Source: JADFGZ01 sp965222345 (GTDB lineage Bacteria > Acidobacteriota > Terriglobia > 2-12-FULL-54-10). From it: a stretch of 64,000 nucleotides of DNA. Of this stretch, positions 17,932 to 27,393 are shown piece by piece (positions within the stretch are counted from its first letter, which is position 1; every line of letters starts with the position of its first letter). The stretch is from the NCBI GenBank assembly GCA_965222345.1, contig CBDCTS010000004.1, positions 186,001 to 250,000 of the forward strand, written 5' to 3'. The translations under genes and the position numbers were made by a program. The notes beneath the pieces were generated by a model, which saw only the letters and a program-made list of their open reading frames with translations, did no database searches and was not told the DNA's origin.

Positions 17932-19404
17932 CTAGGGCGAGAGCGTCCTGCCAAAAAGCAATATTTCCTGTTTGGCGGCTGATCCCTCTGGAGAGGGCGG
18001 ATGAGGAATCTCGTCCATGCGCGTTGGATCCAGGCGGGTGTCCAAGATGCGCCCGCCTTGAATGACCATGTGAATCTTCTGGGTGTTCCGGATGTCCTCC
18101 AGCGGGTTTGCATCCAAAATCAGGAAATCCGCATACTTGCCCGGTTCCACGCTCCCCACTTCGTCCCACGCCCGGAACTTCTCAGCGGCATACCGGGTGG
18201 CTGCCAGCAGTGCCTTCATGGGAGTCAGACCCGAGTCCACCAGAAGCTCTATCTCCCGGTGGAGGTTGATGCCGTGCATTTCATAGGGTGTGGCGTCGGA
18301 GCCGGCCACGATCTTCCCTCCCGCCTCGGAAAGCTGTTTCAGGAACCACTGTAGGTTCTTGTATGCTTGTTGGTATCGCGCAGTCGATTTGACTTGGCCG
18401 AAGTAACGATAGGCCTCCATAATCCACCGGCGGTCGAGTTCCGGGACAAAGGCGTAAGCTGGATCGGCCAACAGAGCCCGATCCTCTTGCTCGTACTGCT
18501 CGGAGAAACGGTGGCCTCCGAGCCAGTAGCAGACCAGTGTCGGGGTGACGGAAATCCCTTTCTCCACGAACAGTTTAATCAAGTCCCCGTACAGCTCCGG
18601 TTTCATGTAATAGAAACTTTCCGGCACGGTAAGGTGATCGACCAAGTAGTGGATATCGGTGTACCTCTTTTCTTCGATCTCCCTCAGTTTTTCCCGGTCC
18701 GTCATAGTGGCGATGGGAATTCCGGTAGCGTGCTCGAACGAGTCGATCCCCATCATGATGGCATCCCGGGCGCTGATGGCAACATGGCCCGTTACCGGAA
18801 TTCCATTCAGGTGTGCTTCTTCAATCACGGCCCGCATCAGGTCCGGCCTCAGTTGCTTATAAACCTTGATGGCGTCCACACCTTCCGCCGCCTGGCGCCG
18901 GACGGCGGCTCTGGCGGCTTCCTCCGTTTCGACGAGGATGGTGCTGTCGCCAAAGATTTCCGGAGGATTGTCGATCATAGCCCCGACAGAATAAATCCGG
19001 GGGCCGGCGAGCAAGCCTCGCCGGTTGGCGTCTTTCTGCACGAGAATCCAGGGATTCGTATTCCCCGTATCCACGACGGAGGTGATTCCATAATGCAGAT
19101 AGAGCTGCGCCGCGTAACCCGCGTAGTGGGTGTGTCCGTCCACCAGCCCGGGGAGAACGTATTTGCCCCGCGCATCTACCGAGCGGACGCCTTCCGGAAG
19201 CGGCTGGATCCTGTTCGGCAGGACGCTCAGGATTTTGTCGCCGCGGACTACAATGGTCCCATTTTCTCTCGGTGCGGCTCCGGTGCCATCGATGAGCGTA
19301 CCCCCTTGCAGGACGAGGGTCGGCGATCCTGCGTTCTGAGCAAACGAAACCGAGGCAGTGATTAGAAATAGAACTGCTAACCGCAAGGCATTGCAATATC
19401 GCAT
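17932..19404 (-). CDS. Periplasmic amidohydrolase, tandem paralogue 3
   Basis: Third tandem paralogue, 490 residues. It has a cleavable signal peptide (LRLAVLFLITASVSFAQ, cut after about residue 22) rather than a lipobox, so the mature enzyme should be soluble in the periplasm. Ligands: H91/H93 (DGHTHYAGY), Lys in DAIKVYKQLRP, His in VTGHVAIS and DSFEHATG, Asp in VAGSDATPYEMH. An AAGGAG is 9 nt before the ATG. The gene lies 114 bp downstream of its translation neighbour at the 3-prime side and only 42 bp from paralogue 4, so 3 and 4 are probably co-transcribed. Replacement of Ile by Phe in DSFEH and Tyr by His in YEMH are the sort of changes that could tune substrate choice; that is inference. 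Confidence 0.88.
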   Translation of the reverse strand: MRYCNALRLAVLFLITASVSFAQNAGSPTLVLQGGTLIDGTGAAPRENGTIVVRGDKILSVLPNRIQPLPEGVRSVDARGKYVLPGLVDGHTHYAGYAAQLYLHYGITSVVDTGNTNPWILVQKDANRRGLLAGPRIYSVGAMIDNPPEIFGDSTILVETEEAARAAVRRQAAEGVDAIKVYKQLRPDLMRAVIEEAHLNGIPVTGHVAISARDAIMMGIDSFEHATGIPIATMTDREKLREIEEKRYTDIHYLVDHLTVPESFYYMKPELYGDLIKLFVEKGISVTPTLVCYWLGGHRFSEQYEQEDRALLADPAYAFVPELDRRWIMEAYRYFGQVKSTARYQQAYKNLQWFLKQLSEAGGKIVAGSDATPYEMHGINLHREIELLVDSGLTPMKALLAATRYAAEKFRAWDEVGSVEPGKYADFLILDANPLEDIRNTQKIHMVIQGGRILDTRLDPTRMDEIPHPPSPEGSAAKQEILLFGRTLSP

Positions 19405-19446
19405 GAACAGTTTCTCCTTCGAGGGGGGAGTGATCCGGCGGAACCG

Positions 19447-20937
19447 TCAACGCCCCGGGTAATCGTCATCTTCAAAGAGCAGTTTCCCAAGGTTTGTCAC
19501 TTCATCCTCGGACCAGGGTGTCACAGGCAACTGATCGACGAAGTTTGGGTCCAATGTGGTATCCAAAATCCGCCCGTTTTGGATCACCATGTGAATCTTC
19601 CGTGTGTTCCGTATGTCCTCCAGTGGATTAGCATCCAGGATCACGAAATCCGCGTACTTTCCCGGTTCCACGCTCCCCACCTCGTCCCATTTCCAATACT
19701 TCTCGGCCGCATGTTTCGTTGCCCCTAGAAGTGTCTGCATGGGAGTCAGACCCGCATCCACCCAAAGCTCCATCTCCCGGTGGAGATTGACGGCGTGCAT
19801 CTCGTAGGATGTAGAATCTGTCCCAACCACGGCCTTTCCGCCCGCAGCAGCGAATTGTTTCAGAAACGACTGCAGGTTTCTGTACGCTTGCTGATAGCGG
19901 GGGGTTGTCTTGGTCCGGCCAAAAAAGTCATGGGCCAGAGGAATCCAGCGACGCGCCAGTTCAGGGACCGCCGCATAAGCCGGATCCGCCAACAAGGCCT
20001 CATCCTCCCTCTTATACTCCTCTGCGAAGCGATGGGTTCCAATCCAGTAGCCGGCCAGATTGGGAGTCACTGAAGTTCCTTTCTCCACAAACAGTTTCAC
20101 CAAGTCCGGGACCAGTTCGGGTTTCATATAGGAGAAAATGCCCCGCACCGTGGCGTGGTCCGCCAGGTAGCCCCGGACAGTGTATCTTTTTTGCTCCACC
20201 TCATTCAGTTTTTCCCGGTCCGTCATCGTGGCGATGGCAATGCCGCTGGCGTGCTCGATGGAGTCCACTCCCATCATGACGGCATCCCGAGCGCTGCTCG
20301 CCAGATGGGCTGTTACGGGAATCCCGTGGAAGTGAGCTTCCTCAACGACCGCCTGCATCAGGTTGGGCCGCAATTGTTTGTAAACCTTGATCGCATCGGC
20401 CCCTGCCGCCACCTCCTGGCGGACCGCGGCCCTTGCTTGCTCCGGCGTCTCCACGAGGTGCCATCCGCTGATGTAGAGCGACGGCGGCGGGTTATCCACA
20501 ATCGCTCCGGAGGCATAAATCCTCGGGCCGGGGATCAACCCGTTTTCGATCGCCCATTTCTGAGCGAAAATCCAGGGGCTGGCGTTTCCTACGTCAACGA
20601 CGGTGGTAATTCCGTAGTGAAGGTAGAATTGCGCGGCCCATCCGGAGTAGTGCGCGTGGCCGTCGATGAGGCCGGGAAGGATGTATTTGCCCCGCGCATC
20701 CACCACGCGGGCGCCCTGCGGCAATGGCTGGTTCGCGTCGCCAAGGACGCTCAGAATCTTGTTGCCGCGAGCCACAATCCGCCCGTTCTCCCTGGCATCG
20801 GTCCCGGTGCCGTCGATGAGGGTTCCCCCTTCAATGACCAGGGATGGGCTCTCCGCTCTCTGCTCAGCCTGCTGAGCGAAGCAGACAGAGACGGTCAGAA
20901 GAAACAGTACGAGGAACAAAGAGAGAGATTGCTTCAT
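19447..20937 (-). CDS. Periplasmic amidohydrolase, tandem paralogue 4
   Basis: Fourth and most divergent tandem paralogue, 496 residues, with a signal peptide (LFLVLFLLTVSVCFAQ). Ligands remain: H94/H96, here DGHAHYSGW instead of DGHTHYAGY; Lys in DAIKVYKQLRP; His in VTAHLASS and DSIEHASG; Asp in VVGTDSTSYEMH. The region after the third ligand has RGIFSYMKPELVPDL where the other three have a Pro-Glu-Ser-Phe-Tyr-Tyr pattern, so the pocket probably differs. It is the first gene after the TonB-dependent receptor (stop at 21038) and likely the first hydrolase of the operon. Promoter and ribosome site are weak (GGGAAG region). Confidence 0.87.
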   Translation of the reverse strand: MKQSLSLFLVLFLLTVSVCFAQQAEQRAESPSLVIEGGTLIDGTGTDARENGRIVARGNKILSVLGDANQPLPQGARVVDARGKYILPGLIDGHAHYSGWAAQFYLHYGITTVVDVGNASPWIFAQKWAIENGLIPGPRIYASGAIVDNPPPSLYISGWHLVETPEQARAAVRQEVAAGADAIKVYKQLRPNLMQAVVEEAHFHGIPVTAHLASSARDAVMMGVDSIEHASGIAIATMTDREKLNEVEQKRYTVRGYLADHATVRGIFSYMKPELVPDLVKLFVEKGTSVTPNLAGYWIGTHRFAEEYKREDEALLADPAYAAVPELARRWIPLAHDFFGRTKTTPRYQQAYRNLQSFLKQFAAAGGKAVVGTDSTSYEMHAVNLHREMELWVDAGLTPMQTLLGATKHAAEKYWKWDEVGSVEPGKYADFVILDANPLEDIRNTRKIHMVIQNGRILDTTLDPNFVDQLPVTPWSEDEVTNLGKLLFEDDDYPGR

Positions 20938-21037
20938 GACGCTTCTTCCCTTTCGTTGAAGTTGGTGGAAATGGGCTACCAGTCAGCCAGCGCCCGATAG
21001 CCCTTTACCTGAGGAAATAACCCCGCCGCACCCAGCG

Positions 21038-24000
21038 TCAGAACACGACTTTGAGCGCAAACTGGATTTGGCGCGAGGTGGTTGATGTCGAGCCAATTAC
21101 CCCTGCATTCGGCAGGCGATTATTGGTGGCATCACCGAGAACACTGGTTTGGGGCACGTCAAAATTCGGGCGATTGAACATGTTGAAGAACTGCGATTCG
21201 AACTCCAGGCGGACTCCTTCCGTAAGCGGCGTTGATTTACTAATCGCAAAGTCGAAGGTGAACAAGCCCGGCCCTACCACGGTATTTCTGCCGGTATTTC
21301 CGTAGAACCCCGGCTCCTGCTGCTCGAAGGCACAGGGATCAAACCACCGACCGGGTTCTTGCAACTTCTGACCAGCCGGTATTCCTGAGCAACCGGCAGT
21401 AACCCCGCTGGTTGGGTTATTACTGAAGCCCGGCCTCAAGTTTGGACGATGCCCCGTATTTACGCCAGGCGCTGTCCCAGAGCGAGCCGTATCGAATTCC
21501 ATCGTCACGTTGACGGGAAAACCTGAGTAGGCGTTGATGATGGATGAGATCTGCCATCCACCCAGCAGCTTTCCCGCCGCTCCATCCAAATCGCGACCAA
21601 AGGGCAGGTCGTAGGCCACGTTGGTGTTGAAGATGCTCTTCCGGCTGAAAGTGCCGGTGCTCCGGCTCGACCGGAAATCGTGGCGATTATGCACGTTCTT
21701 TCGCGAGCTCCGGCTGGTAACCGTGTACTCCTCTGAACTGTCATCAATATTTTTGGAAAAGGTGTAGTTGATCTGTGCTGCCAGTCCCTGGCTGAACCGC
21801 CGCTCGAAGCTCAGGATGAGTCCATGGTAAGTGGAGTGAGCGCCAGTCTCTTTTATGGAACTCTCGCCGATATTGGGGCTGAGCCGCGGGTACAGAGGAT
21901 TACCCATTGCATCTGCCGGGTTAAACCACCGCCCATCCTCCAGCCTGTCGGCCGGGCGCGACCCCGCGTCCACCGGGATGACCAGATGGACACCGTTGGA
22001 ACCCGCGTATCCGATGGAGAACGACATGCTGTTGCTGAGCTGTCGCTGTATGTTCAGATTGAAGTGCATCATATACGGCATATGGTTGTAAAGGTCGGAT
22101 TCTATCTGGTAGGGCCCCGATATGCCAGGCACAGTCTCGTTGGGAAAATCCGCCTTGGGAAAACCCGGAACTCCAAGGCCTGCGAGGAACAACACGAACT
22201 TGCGTCCGGCCTTAGGAGGCAGGCCGGTTGTGTAATGAGCGGGGCCCAACTGGTCAAAAAAGAGACCAAAGCCGCCGCGAATGGAGGTCCTGCCGGAGTT
22301 GGTGGGATCCCAGGAGAACCCGGCCCGGGGAGCGAAACAGTAGGTGCAAAAGTCTTCGTAGTACGGGCCTTTCCCGTTGTTCGGCGCAATGGTGGGTTCC
22401 ATTTCTGTGAGGTCGTACCAATGGGCGAGTTTGCCATTGGTTTCCATCGGAGCCCTCATGTTTTCGTAACGTACCCCCAGCGAGAGGGAAAGATTGGGCA
22501 GGACTCGAATGTCATCCTGAAAGAAGGCCCCATACATCGTGTGGCGCAGGCTCCTGTCCGTATCGGAAACCAGCGACTCCCCGAAAAACCCCAAAGGATT
22601 CGCCGTTAACACGTTTTCTATATTCGAAAAGAAATACAGCCACGACGGGAACACCTTGATACTGTTGTTGTTGCGGAGACGCGAGAGCTTAAAGCCCGTT
22701 TTGATCGTATGGCGACCTATGGTCCAATCAATAGTGTTGGCGTATTCAAAGTTGTTTAAAACCGAGTCTATGGGATTGAGGACGCCATTCTCCAACGGGG
22801 AGCCACGAATGCCCGCTGCTAACGCCGGAATATTTAGCCCGCCACCCACACCAAACGGAAACTTATCATTGAAATCCAGCGAGGGATCGAGCGGCTCCAG
22901 TTGAATGGAATTCATATTGCGCGCGTTCCGGGCAAAGCCGAAGCGAGCCGTATTCAGCAACGTGGGAGAAAAGATATGGGTATGTTGAAGTGTCAGATAA
23001 TGAAGTCGGATGCCCTCGTCCGCTCCAAATGTGGGCAGCAGGTAGGGCGGCAACAACTCGGAGTCAGAAAATGTATAGCGCCCAAAGATGGCATCATTAT
23101 CTGAAATATTGTAATCCAACCTTGCCGAAATAAAGTCTTCGGTCCCCGGCTGGCTTGAGCCACCTAACCATTCGCCGACGTTGGGTCCGAGCTTTCTGGG
23201 ACTGTTGGGGAGTGGTAAAATGTCCAGGTAGGGCCGCATTTTGGGATCGACCCCGACGAAGCGTTCGCCCGCTGCCGCACCCGGGCCGCATCCATCAGGA
23301 CAGGCCTCATCCTCCAAGAAACCTTGCTGGGCCCGTGCAGTCAGCACCGGGGACGCGTGGCTGATGCCCAGGCGTTCCCGGAATCCTTCGTAGTTGACGT
23401 GGAAGAACAACTTGTCCTGTCGGATGGGACCGCCCACGGCGACTCCAAACTGGTTTCGTCTGAAGGGTGGGATCGGTTGCGTAGCGTCATCGAAAAAGTT
23501 CTTGGCATCGAGTTTGTCGTTGCGGAGGTACTCGTAAATCGATCCGTGGAACGTGTTCGTCCCCCCCAGCGTGACTACGTTGATGACCCCGCCGGCATTT
23601 TTGCCGTATTCGGCGCTGTAGTTGTTGACTAAAACCTTGAATTCCCTGATCGTATCTACGCCCAACAGGAAGCCCTTGGCGCCGCCGGGACCGCTGTTGT
23701 ATGAATTGTCAATGGCCGTTCCATCCAGCAAAAAGGTGTTCATTGACCCCCGTGCGCCCCCGACAGAAAGCTTCGTGGCTCGCCCGATCAAGAATTCTCC
23801 TCCGGACTGGGTGTTGGGGACTACCCCAGGTGTTAACTCGGCAAGCTGCGAGAAACTCCGGCCGTTTAACGGCAGGTCTTCCACCGCCTGGCTGGTGACC
23901 AAACCGCCCAGCGTGGACATCCCGCTGGTTTCCACCAGCGGCGCCTCGCCCGTGACCGTAACGCTCTCGGTGACGTCGCCCACCTCCAGGATCAGATCGA

Positions 24001-24358
24001 TAGTCGCCGCCTGACCTATGGTCAGCGTGATTCCCGTCCGGATCTGGACTTTAAATCCCGTCGAGGAAGCCTGCACCTGGTAGTTGCCCAGAGGAAGCAG
24101 TGGAGCAACATAAGCGCCTCTTGCATCGGTCTCTACCGTGCGGGTTACGCCGGTATCGGTATTCCTGACTTCCACAGTCACCCCAGGGATTACCGCCCCC
24201 GTCGTATCCTCTACGGTGCCCAGGATGGTGGCGGTGATCGTCTGGGTCCGGCCTACGGAACCGAGCAGAAACACTACGCAGAGCGCCGTAAAAACCACCC
24301 TGCTCATCGCTTGTCGAACCGGGAAAGAAACCAATGTCGGACAAAAGCTGAGCCGCAT
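21038..24358 (-). CDS. Oar-like TonB-dependent outer-membrane receptor
   Basis: Large outer-membrane beta-barrel, 1106 residues, that would import or bind a ligand with energy from TonB. A signal peptide ends near TQTITATI. Residues about 36-115 form the carboxypeptidase-regulatory-like domain (GTVEDTTGAVIPGVTVEVRN, DARGAYVAPLLPLGNYQVQA). The plug follows (VEDLPLNGRSFSQLAELTPG, STLGGLVT), then the barrel with many aromatic-ended strands. The protein ends in Phe (QIQFALKVVF), the usual recognition signal for barrel assembly. This architecture is abundant in Acidobacteriota. AAGGAGT is 8 nt before the ATG at 24358. The gene heads the tandem amidohydrolase set, implying uptake of their substrate or export of their products. 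Confidence 0.92.
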   Translation of the reverse strand: MRLSFCPTLVSFPVRQAMSRVVFTALCVVFLLGSVGRTQTITATILGTVEDTTGAVIPGVTVEVRNTDTGVTRTVETDARGAYVAPLLPLGNYQVQASSTGFKVQIRTGITLTIGQAATIDLILEVGDVTESVTVTGEAPLVETSGMSTLGGLVTSQAVEDLPLNGRSFSQLAELTPGVVPNTQSGGEFLIGRATKLSVGGARGSMNTFLLDGTAIDNSYNSGPGGAKGFLLGVDTIREFKVLVNNYSAEYGKNAGGVINVVTLGGTNTFHGSIYEYLRNDKLDAKNFFDDATQPIPPFRRNQFGVAVGGPIRQDKLFFHVNYEGFRERLGISHASPVLTARAQQGFLEDEACPDGCGPGAAAGERFVGVDPKMRPYLDILPLPNSPRKLGPNVGEWLGGSSQPGTEDFISARLDYNISDNDAIFGRYTFSDSELLPPYLLPTFGADEGIRLHYLTLQHTHIFSPTLLNTARFGFARNARNMNSIQLEPLDPSLDFNDKFPFGVGGGLNIPALAAGIRGSPLENGVLNPIDSVLNNFEYANTIDWTIGRHTIKTGFKLSRLRNNNSIKVFPSWLYFFSNIENVLTANPLGFFGESLVSDTDRSLRHTMYGAFFQDDIRVLPNLSLSLGVRYENMRAPMETNGKLAHWYDLTEMEPTIAPNNGKGPYYEDFCTYCFAPRAGFSWDPTNSGRTSIRGGFGLFFDQLGPAHYTTGLPPKAGRKFVLFLAGLGVPGFPKADFPNETVPGISGPYQIESDLYNHMPYMMHFNLNIQRQLSNSMSFSIGYAGSNGVHLVIPVDAGSRPADRLEDGRWFNPADAMGNPLYPRLSPNIGESSIKETGAHSTYHGLILSFERRFSQGLAAQINYTFSKNIDDSSEEYTVTSRSSRKNVHNRHDFRSSRSTGTFSRKSIFNTNVAYDLPFGRDLDGAAGKLLGGWQISSIINAYSGFPVNVTMEFDTARSGTAPGVNTGHRPNLRPGFSNNPTSGVTAGCSGIPAGQKLQEPGRWFDPCAFEQQEPGFYGNTGRNTVVGPGLFTFDFAISKSTPLTEGVRLEFESQFFNMFNRPNFDVPQTSVLGDATNNRLPNAGVIGSTSTTSRQIQFALKVVF

Positions 24359-24787
24359 ATATACTCCTTAAGTTTTCATATCCCGGGTGCAGACACCCGG
24401 ACCAAAGTTATTCCACAGCTGCAGGATTGGGTACGCCAAACATGCCCACTCGAGCCCTTTTTAACCTGCAGGGCAGCACCCTTCTCTTTAATAATCAGCG
24501 CAAACTAACGCGACACCGTTAGCTTATCGTTATTCAGTGATTGTATTAGAGTTAATTTCATAGCTGCTAATGAGCTAAATCTACGCCGCTCCCTCTGGCT
24601 TGTCAAGCCTTTTGTGGTTATCACTGCTATCCGGTTAAAAATCGAACGGAATCAACTGGTTGTGATCTGCAACTAAACTATCCTGGCAGTTCGATACTTC
24701 CAACACCTGTAGATTGGCGCTTCCAGGTCTCAAAGTTGCAGGCAATGTGACCAGACCGATCTTTTGTACCAATCCTAGTGAAAGAAT
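24359..24787. other. Upstream region of the receptor gene with a hairpin
   Basis: About 430 bases without a gene. A perfect 7-bp hairpin CCGGGTG/CACCCGG (24383-24389 and 24394-24400) with a 4-nt loop lies 25 bases upstream of the receptor start, so it would be in its leader if transcription starts further out. The DNA from about 24500 to 24590 is AT-rich and is the likely promoter zone; I could not settle on hexamers. Confidence 0.45.
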
Positions 24788-25150
24788 TTACATCACAGCC
24801 TGGGGCTGCGAAATCGGTTCTGGGGGAAGAAATGGATTACAGGCCCCCGGCGCCGGGGGCCTGTAATCCAGCGCCGAGTGCGGTCTCCGGGTGTTGTATT
24901 CCTCCCGCCATAGCTCAATCACGATCTGGGCCTCCTTCAACGAGTAGAAGCCGGAATTAGTTTTTTGGCCCTCCGACTCGTGAGTATAAACCCGTTGGCC
25001 TTCAACTGAGCACTTCCAGCCCAATATTTTCTCCGAGATACTGCCAGCGGCTTCCAGCCGCTCTTTCCGAGTCCCCAAAAACCCATCGCCTCGGCTTCCA
25101 GAACCAGCTTTTTCAGACACCCCTCCATTCCCGGGGGATATCGGAATCAT
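24788..25150 (-). pseudogene. IS3-family OrfB remnant
   Basis: The end of this frame reads LKEAQIVIELWREEYNTRRP followed by HSALDYRPPAPGA, the C-terminal signature of IS3-type integrase-domain transposases. The same signature occurs in the complete copies (WRREYNKVRPHSALGYRPP). The preceding residues 1-60 show no transposase similarity, and the catalytic Asp residues are missing, so only the tail survives. It is clearly a different element from the two complete IS3 copies. A perfect palindrome overlaps its end (24833-24870). Confidence 0.7.
24833..24870. repeat. Perfect 38-bp palindrome
   Basis: The left half TGGATTACAGGCCCCCGGC is followed with no spacer by its exact reverse complement. It lies in the DNA coding for the YRPPAPGACNP tail of the IS3 remnant. 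It can form a cruciform or an RNA hairpin with no loop, and is too long to be chance composition in GC-rich DNA of this kind. Confidence 0.85.
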
Positions 25151-25173
25151 TTTATTGGGTGCCGCAGGCTAGG

Positions 25174-26502
25174 CTATCCCGACGGAAGCGACAGCCCATT
25201 TATCCGCCCCAGCATGCTGGCAAACAGCCGCCGAGTCAGATGGCTCTCTGCCAGCAATAGCCAATAGTAGCGGGCATGCTTAATCAGGCGTCCTCCGGTT
25301 TTCACCAACCGCTGCTGCAAGCTCGTCAAGGACCAGTTCCCGATTCTCTGTGGCAGCACCAGTCGCCGCCACAGATTTCCCAGATTATAGGCAATGATGG
25401 TCAGCCACAGCCGTACCTCGTTGGACCGGAACCGATGGCAACTGAGCCGCGTCATCTTCACCGCCTGCTTGCCTTCCTTAATCCACTGCTCTGCTGTCCC
25501 TCGCTTATTATAGAACCGCACCACCGCTCGACTCGGAAGCGTCAGGTTCGTCACAATGAACCCCACTCGCGGGAACAACTCCCCCGGATGATGTTCTACC
25601 TTGGCTACCACCCGTCGGGCCGTCTTCCAACTCTCGGCTTGGTACAGAAACCCCTTGTACTCCACCAACGGCTTCTGGCCCGGCCTTCCTACCGGACGTT
25701 TCAGCAACTCCTCGATGTCCCGCTGGAGGTTCTCGTTGGAAGGGATGCGGATGGCATACTTCACACCCCGCTTCTCCAACGCCTCGTAAATCTCCGGCTT
25801 CGCAAAGGCCGCGTCGGCACGAAATACCACCTCCTTGCCCCGCTTCTGCTGCCGCTCGATCTCCGGCAGGAGAAGTTCTTCCCATTCCTCGGCGCTGTGG
25901 ACGTTGCCCGGTCGCAATTTGGCAGCCAGACAGTCGCCGTCTCGATTGAATAACAGCAGGGGGTGATAGCAGGTGGACTCGAAGTGCCCGTTGTAGGCGC
26001 TATTCTCCTGCTCCCCGTAGACCGGAATCTCGGTCGAATCCATGTCCAGCACAGTTCGGTAGTGCGAATGGATTGCTTCTGCTCTGCCGATCAGTTCCCG
26101 GTTCACCCGTGCCAGCCCTGCGAAGTTCCCTTCCTCAGCCAGCATCTCCGTCTCGAAGGTCTGCAACCGAGAAGTCAGAGCCGCCCCTCGATCCCAAATC
26201 TTCTCCGAACCGATCAGCCGCAACGCCGGGTCCTGAGATAGCCGCTCGGCATCGTTCACATCCTCGTATCCAGCCAGACGGCTGTAGACCGACTGTCGAA
26301 GTAGGTCCGCAAAAGACAACCGCGCATTGTTTGCCCGAGAGTCGGTCAAGTGCTGTTCGACGAGTTCATCGAATCCCAATCGCTCGTCCAGCTCTCGCAC
26401 CAGAATCAGCCCACCGTTGGATGTCACTCGCGATCCTTGAAAGGCAACCCGCAAAAACCGGTTGAATGACAGTTGAAATGCCTGTTTTTGGCTCTCACCC
26501 AT
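25174..26502 (-). CDS. IS1380-family transposase
   Basis: DDE transposase of an insertion sequence, 442 residues, apparently full length. Family features: GGLILVRELDERLGFDELVE near the start, LDMDSTEIPVYGEQE with the first catalytic Asp, a second Asp in VFRADAAFAKPEIYEAL, and the terminal RGTAEQWIKEGKQAVKMTRL with SCHRFRSNEVRL. A GGAGG site about 11 nt before ATG 26502 favours this start over the upstream ATG at 26550. I looked for terminal inverted repeats on both sides and found none I trust, so element borders are not given. It is intact, unlike the related remnant at 10319. It separates the receptor locus from the next housekeeping block. Confidence 0.88.
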   Translation of the reverse strand: MGESQKQAFQLSFNRFLRVAFQGSRVTSNGGLILVRELDERLGFDELVEQHLTDSRANNARLSFADLLRQSVYSRLAGYEDVNDAERLSQDPALRLIGSEKIWDRGAALTSRLQTFETEMLAEEGNFAGLARVNRELIGRAEAIHSHYRTVLDMDSTEIPVYGEQENSAYNGHFESTCYHPLLLFNRDGDCLAAKLRPGNVHSAEEWEELLLPEIERQQKRGKEVVFRADAAFAKPEIYEALEKRGVKYAIRIPSNENLQRDIEELLKRPVGRPGQKPLVEYKGFLYQAESWKTARRVVAKVEHHPGELFPRVGFIVTNLTLPSRAVVRFYNKRGTAEQWIKEGKQAVKMTRLSCHRFRSNEVRLWLTIIAYNLGNLWRRLVLPQRIGNWSLTSLQQRLVKTGGRLIKHARYYWLLLAESHLTRRLFASMLGRINGLSLPSG

Positions 26503-26582
26503 TAGGTATACACCTCCGGAATGCAATGTTGATGCTGGAACCCGCATCAATATTGATGTTGGAGGTTAGTCGAGGGTTGCTT

Positions 26583-26858
26583 CTACGATTTCAAACGGGA
26601 AATGCGGGACAAGAGGATGTTGAATTTTTCCGCCATCAAACGCTGTATCCTCGGCTTGTAGATCAGATCGTATGCCAGCTCTTTGTCTGGAAATAAATTC
26701 AGCGCCGCGCGTTTTGTGGAAGCGGCCAGTTCGGAGGCTTCCTCCACGGAAACGTTGCCCTGGCTAATAACGCTCATGACCATTTGGACCATCATCTGGA
26801 GGCGGCGCACTCTTCGGTTTTCTTCCTGAATCTCAGCTTCGGTGGGTATATCCCGCAT
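26583..26858 (-). CDS. Small conserved-looking helical protein, function unknown
   Basis: A 91-residue soluble protein that I do not assign to a family. It is predicted to be almost wholly helical: an acidic, arginine-rich start (PTEAEIQEENRRVRRLQMMV), a Met/Val-rich middle (QMVMSVISQGNVSVEEASEL), and a basic end (RIQRLMAEKFNILLSRISRL). The pattern ATKRAALNLFPDK then YDLIY looks constrained rather than random. GGAGG is 7 nt before ATG 26858, which is better than the upstream start at 26879. It stands alone between the IS1380 gene and a divergently transcribed DUF2007-like gene, with 271 bases between their starts. Confidence 0.6.
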   Translation of the reverse strand: MRDIPTEAEIQEENRRVRRLQMMVQMVMSVISQGNVSVEEASELAASTKRAALNLFPDKELAYDLIYKPRIQRLMAEKFNILLSRISRLKS

Positions 26859-27129
26859 TCGATTTCCTCCCGCCGTCATCGGGAGAACTACAGATTTCCG
26901 AAAGGTTGTGTATCATTACGTCTATTCATGCATTCATTCGTTCCTGCATTATATGCGGAGTGGGTCCCTCGGCAAAAGAGCGCCCATACCTTGCGGGCTC
27001 GAACCAGAAAGCTTTAGCAGATTGTTGAAAACACTATTTAGGCTCACCGGACGCTGTCCGTGGTGTCTGATCGAATCCGGCGATTCATCGTAAGTACTTA
27101 ACGTAGTATTATTAAGAGTGAGGATGGTT

Positions 27130-27393
27130 ATGGAGCCGGATGCAAATGATCTGTCCCGCCAAAAATTGACGGCGGTCTTCGCGACTCAGGATGCGATGGA
27201 AGCGCAGGTAGTGCAAGGCTTGCTTCATGCCGCCGGGATCGAAAGCGTGGTGAACAGCGAACTTCCTCCCAGTCTCTTTCCGCTGCAAATGGGCCGGATC
27301 GCCATATTGGAAATTCTTGTCCTCGAATCGGAGGCCGAACAGGCCAGTCAGATCATCTCCCAACAGGAAAGCGATGGGCCGCCTGAAGTTTGA
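27130..27393 (+). CDS. DUF2007-like small protein (putative signal-transducing protein)
   Basis: An 87-residue protein with the DUF2007 pattern: a beta strand (LTAVFATQDAMEAQVVQGLL), then HAAGIESVVNSE, and a C-terminal segment ILEILVLESEAEQASQIISQ. Such proteins have a small alpha/beta fold akin to PII-like domains and are annotated as putative signal-transducing proteins; no ligand is established. The frame opens with GTG at 27118, but GAGGA just upstream of ATG 27130 and the family start favour the latter. Its last 41 bases overlap the 3-prime end of comEC on the opposite strand, so the two genes converge and share terminal sequence. Confidence 0.7.
   Translation: MEPDANDLSRQKLTAVFATQDAMEAQVVQGLLHAAGIESVVNSELPPSLFPLQMGRIAILEILVLESEAEQASQIISQQESDGPPEV

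Noticed and set aside
25150..26600. Terminal inverted repeats of the IS1380 element
   Set aside because: No matching pair could be found by eye on both sides of the transposase gene, so borders were not assigned.
26950..27030. Possible tRNA on the minus strand because of a GGTTCGAGCCC-like T-loop
   Set aside because: The T-stem has a mismatch and I could not find matching acceptor, D and anticodon stems, so no cloverleaf forms.
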